The translations under genes were made by a program, and so were the position numbers. Source: Cellvibrionaceae bacterium (GTDB lineage Bacteria > Pseudomonadota > Gammaproteobacteria > Pseudomonadales > Cellvibrionaceae). Taken from it: a DNA stretch of 7,699 nt. Within the stretch, counting starts at the first letter, position 1. The number at the start of each line of letters is the position of its first letter. Of the stretch, positions 7,135 to 7,699 are shown one piece after another. The stretch covers positions 1 through 7,699 of the forward strand of contig JALUYN010000580.1 of NCBI GenBank assembly GCA_027012915.1, read 5' to 3'. The notes beneath the pieces are model-generated. The model was not told the DNA's origin, ran no database searches, and was given only the letters and a program-made list of their open reading frames with translations.

Positions 7135-7392
7135 TTATATTTGTATCTGAAACTGATGACAGAAGTGTTGTATCTCTTCGAGTACCTCAGGTGCCGTGTC
7201 AGTCGTGGACAGGCGACCGAATATATCCGCCAAAACCTGACGTTCCTGATCGTCTACAGTACCGTCTTTGAGTGCCAGCTTTTCTATAAAAGCCAGTTCG
7301 TTGGCGTCGATGGTTCCATCATTCGCGAAGGCGTGCAGAAAAGAGTACTGCATGATGGCGTTGGCGCTGCTGTCTGGATTGACTTCTTTCAT
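7135..7392 (-). CDS. Small TerB-like helical protein
   Basis: The 85-residue product has two copies of an acidic loop-helix motif 18 residues apart: DGTIDANE at 25-32 and DGTVDDQE at 43-50. Each is followed by a helix (LAFIEKLAL; RQVLADIFGRL). The pattern 'DGxxxxxE' between helices is typical of TerB/tellurite-resistance-like domains, which are about 140 residues long, so this would be a short version. It also recalls EF-hands, but the first two Asp ligands of an EF-hand loop are missing from both copies, so canonical calcium binding is not supported. No export signal is present, so it is probably cytosolic. The start ATG has only a weak GAGAAA upstream. It is probably first in a transcript with DUF2971 and the phosphodiesterase. 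Its role is unknown, and the TerB relation is by pattern only. Confidence 0.65.
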   Translation of the reverse strand: MKEVNPDSSANAIMQYSFLHAFANDGTIDANELAFIEKLALKDGTVDDQERQVLADIFGRLSTTDTAPEVLEEIQHFCHQFQIQI

Positions 7393-7436
7393 TGTGTTTC
7401 TCGAGTGCTGCGGAAAATCGAGAGATCCTAGCCGTT

Positions 7437-7449
7437 AAATGTGACATTT
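7437..7449. promoter_or_regulatory. 13-bp inverted repeat upstream of the TerB-like gene (candidate operator)
   Basis: AAATGT-G-ACATTT is a perfect 6-bp inverted repeat around a single central base, 45-57 nt before the ATG at 7392. This is a plausible operator position. TGTGA within it resembles a CRP half-site, but the matching second half (TCACA at 6-nt spacing) is absent. Confidence 0.3.
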
Positions 7450-7583
7450 TGATGGCTGTGGTCAATTACGGGAGCTTGGTGTGCCTGGAATGGAACAGGA
7501 GTGCTCAGGGGGACAGTGGCGCTTGTGATATGGCGGTTAGTTCGACGCAGCTTCCAACATGGTGTGAGCGTCGGAAAATCGTG

Positions 7584-7612
7584 ATGGAGACTCGCAGGAC
7601 GAGAGTCTCCAT
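7584..7612 (-). terminator. Strong hairpin downstream of the BON-type gene, possible terminator
   Basis: ATGGAGACTC (7584-7593) and GAGTCTCCAT (7603-7612) form a perfect 10-bp stem with a 9-nt loop; an alternative fold pairs CTCG with CGAG inside. It begins 19 bp after the stop codon at 7632-7634, where a terminator belongs. On the minus strand it is followed by TCACGATTTTCC rather than a proper T-run, so it may be a weak terminator or an mRNA 3'-end stabiliser. Confidence 0.5.
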
Positions 7613-7631
7613 ATTGTCGTGGCTGTCAATG

Positions 7632-7699
7632 TCAGTCGATGTACTCGATGGCTTTGACTACCTTCTGAACACCTTTGGTATGACTGACTACATTGGCTG
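7632..7699 (-). CDS. C-terminal end of a probable BON-domain protein (start outside window)
   Basis: Only the last 21 codons and the TGA stop (7634-7632) are visible. They read ANVVSHTKGVQKVVKAIEYID. The pattern 'A..V....GV..V...I..I' at a C-terminus matches the last helix and strand of BON domains, such as the end of DolP/YraP or OsmY-like proteins, which act in the periplasm or outer membrane. With so little sequence the call is tentative. It is followed by a strong hairpin, so it is probably a separate transcript from the TerB-like gene. Confidence 0.5.
   Translation of the reverse strand, partial: ANVVSHTKGVQKVVKAIEYID

Larger units (their letters stand above)
7393..7631. other. Non-coding spacer of 239 bp between two minus-strand genes
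   Basis: No credible coding frame was found. It must hold the promoter of the TerB-like gene and the 3' end of the upstream gene. A TTGACC (minus strand, near 7460) resembles a -35, but no well-spaced -10 accompanies it, so no promoter is called. Two inverted repeats within it are listed separately. Confidence 0.5.

Noticed and set aside
7135..7392. Canonical EF-hand calcium-binding protein
   Set aside because: Both loops lack acidic residues at the first and third loop positions (only the DG at 5-6 and the Glu at 12 are present), so a TerB-like call is safer.
6454..7392. Anti-phage defence island built on DUF2971
   Set aside because: No known defence gene, integrase, toxin-antitoxin pair or mobile element is visible, and the surroundings look like housekeeping and signalling genes.
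6892..7431. 179-codon plus-strand open frame antisense to the DUF2971 and TerB-like genes
   Set aside because: It spans two genes that each show family motifs on the other strand, has no recognisable domain, and no Shine-Dalgarno was found for it.

Overview
The window looks like an ordinary chromosomal segment of a free-living, probably marine or aquatic gammaproteobacterium. The reasons are roughly 50 % G+C, strong AGGA-type Shine-Dalgarno sites, and large multi-domain c-di-GMP signalling proteins beside a stand-alone degradative thiolase. The order or genus cannot be fixed from the sequence alone; a Cellvibrionales/Alteromonadales-like background is only an impression. No transposon, integrase, tRNA, rRNA, CRISPR array or prophage gene was seen.

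Layout. Positions 1-1425 (minus) carry the N-terminal 475 codons of a membrane sensor: TM, periplasmic helical region, TM, PAS, degenerate GGDEF. Its 3' end lies outside the window. A 167-bp divergent spacer then leads to a complete acetyl-CoA C-acetyltransferase at 1593-2771 (plus), closed by a clear intrinsic terminator. At 2882-3349 (plus) is a small secreted protein of unknown function with four cysteines. It meets, tail to tail, a 1010-residue minus-strand gene (3346-6378), and the two stop codons share one CTAG. That large protein has tandem periplasmic substrate-binding domains, one TM helix, a degenerate GGDEF (GADHF) and an EAL domain whose visible catalytic residues are all intact, so it is most likely a ligand-responsive c-di-GMP phosphodiesterase. 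Upstream of it on the same strand are a DUF2971 protein (6454-7107) and a small TerB-like acidic helical protein (7135-7392). The three could form one transcript (TerB-like, then DUF2971, then phosphodiesterase). After a 239-bp non-coding stretch containing a strong inverted repeat, the last 68 bases hold the C-terminus of another minus-strand gene, probably a BON-domain protein.

How it fits together. Two c-di-GMP-family membrane sensors on the same strand flank an unrelated thiolase and a small exported protein. Both have GGDEF domains that have lost the catalytic signature, so neither is expected to make c-di-GMP; the large one is expected to degrade it. The most notable feature is the possible operon joining a periplasmic-ligand-sensing phosphodiesterase to DUF2971 and TerB-like proteins of unknown role. 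There is no sequence evidence that this is a defence or otherwise new system, and that idea stays speculative.
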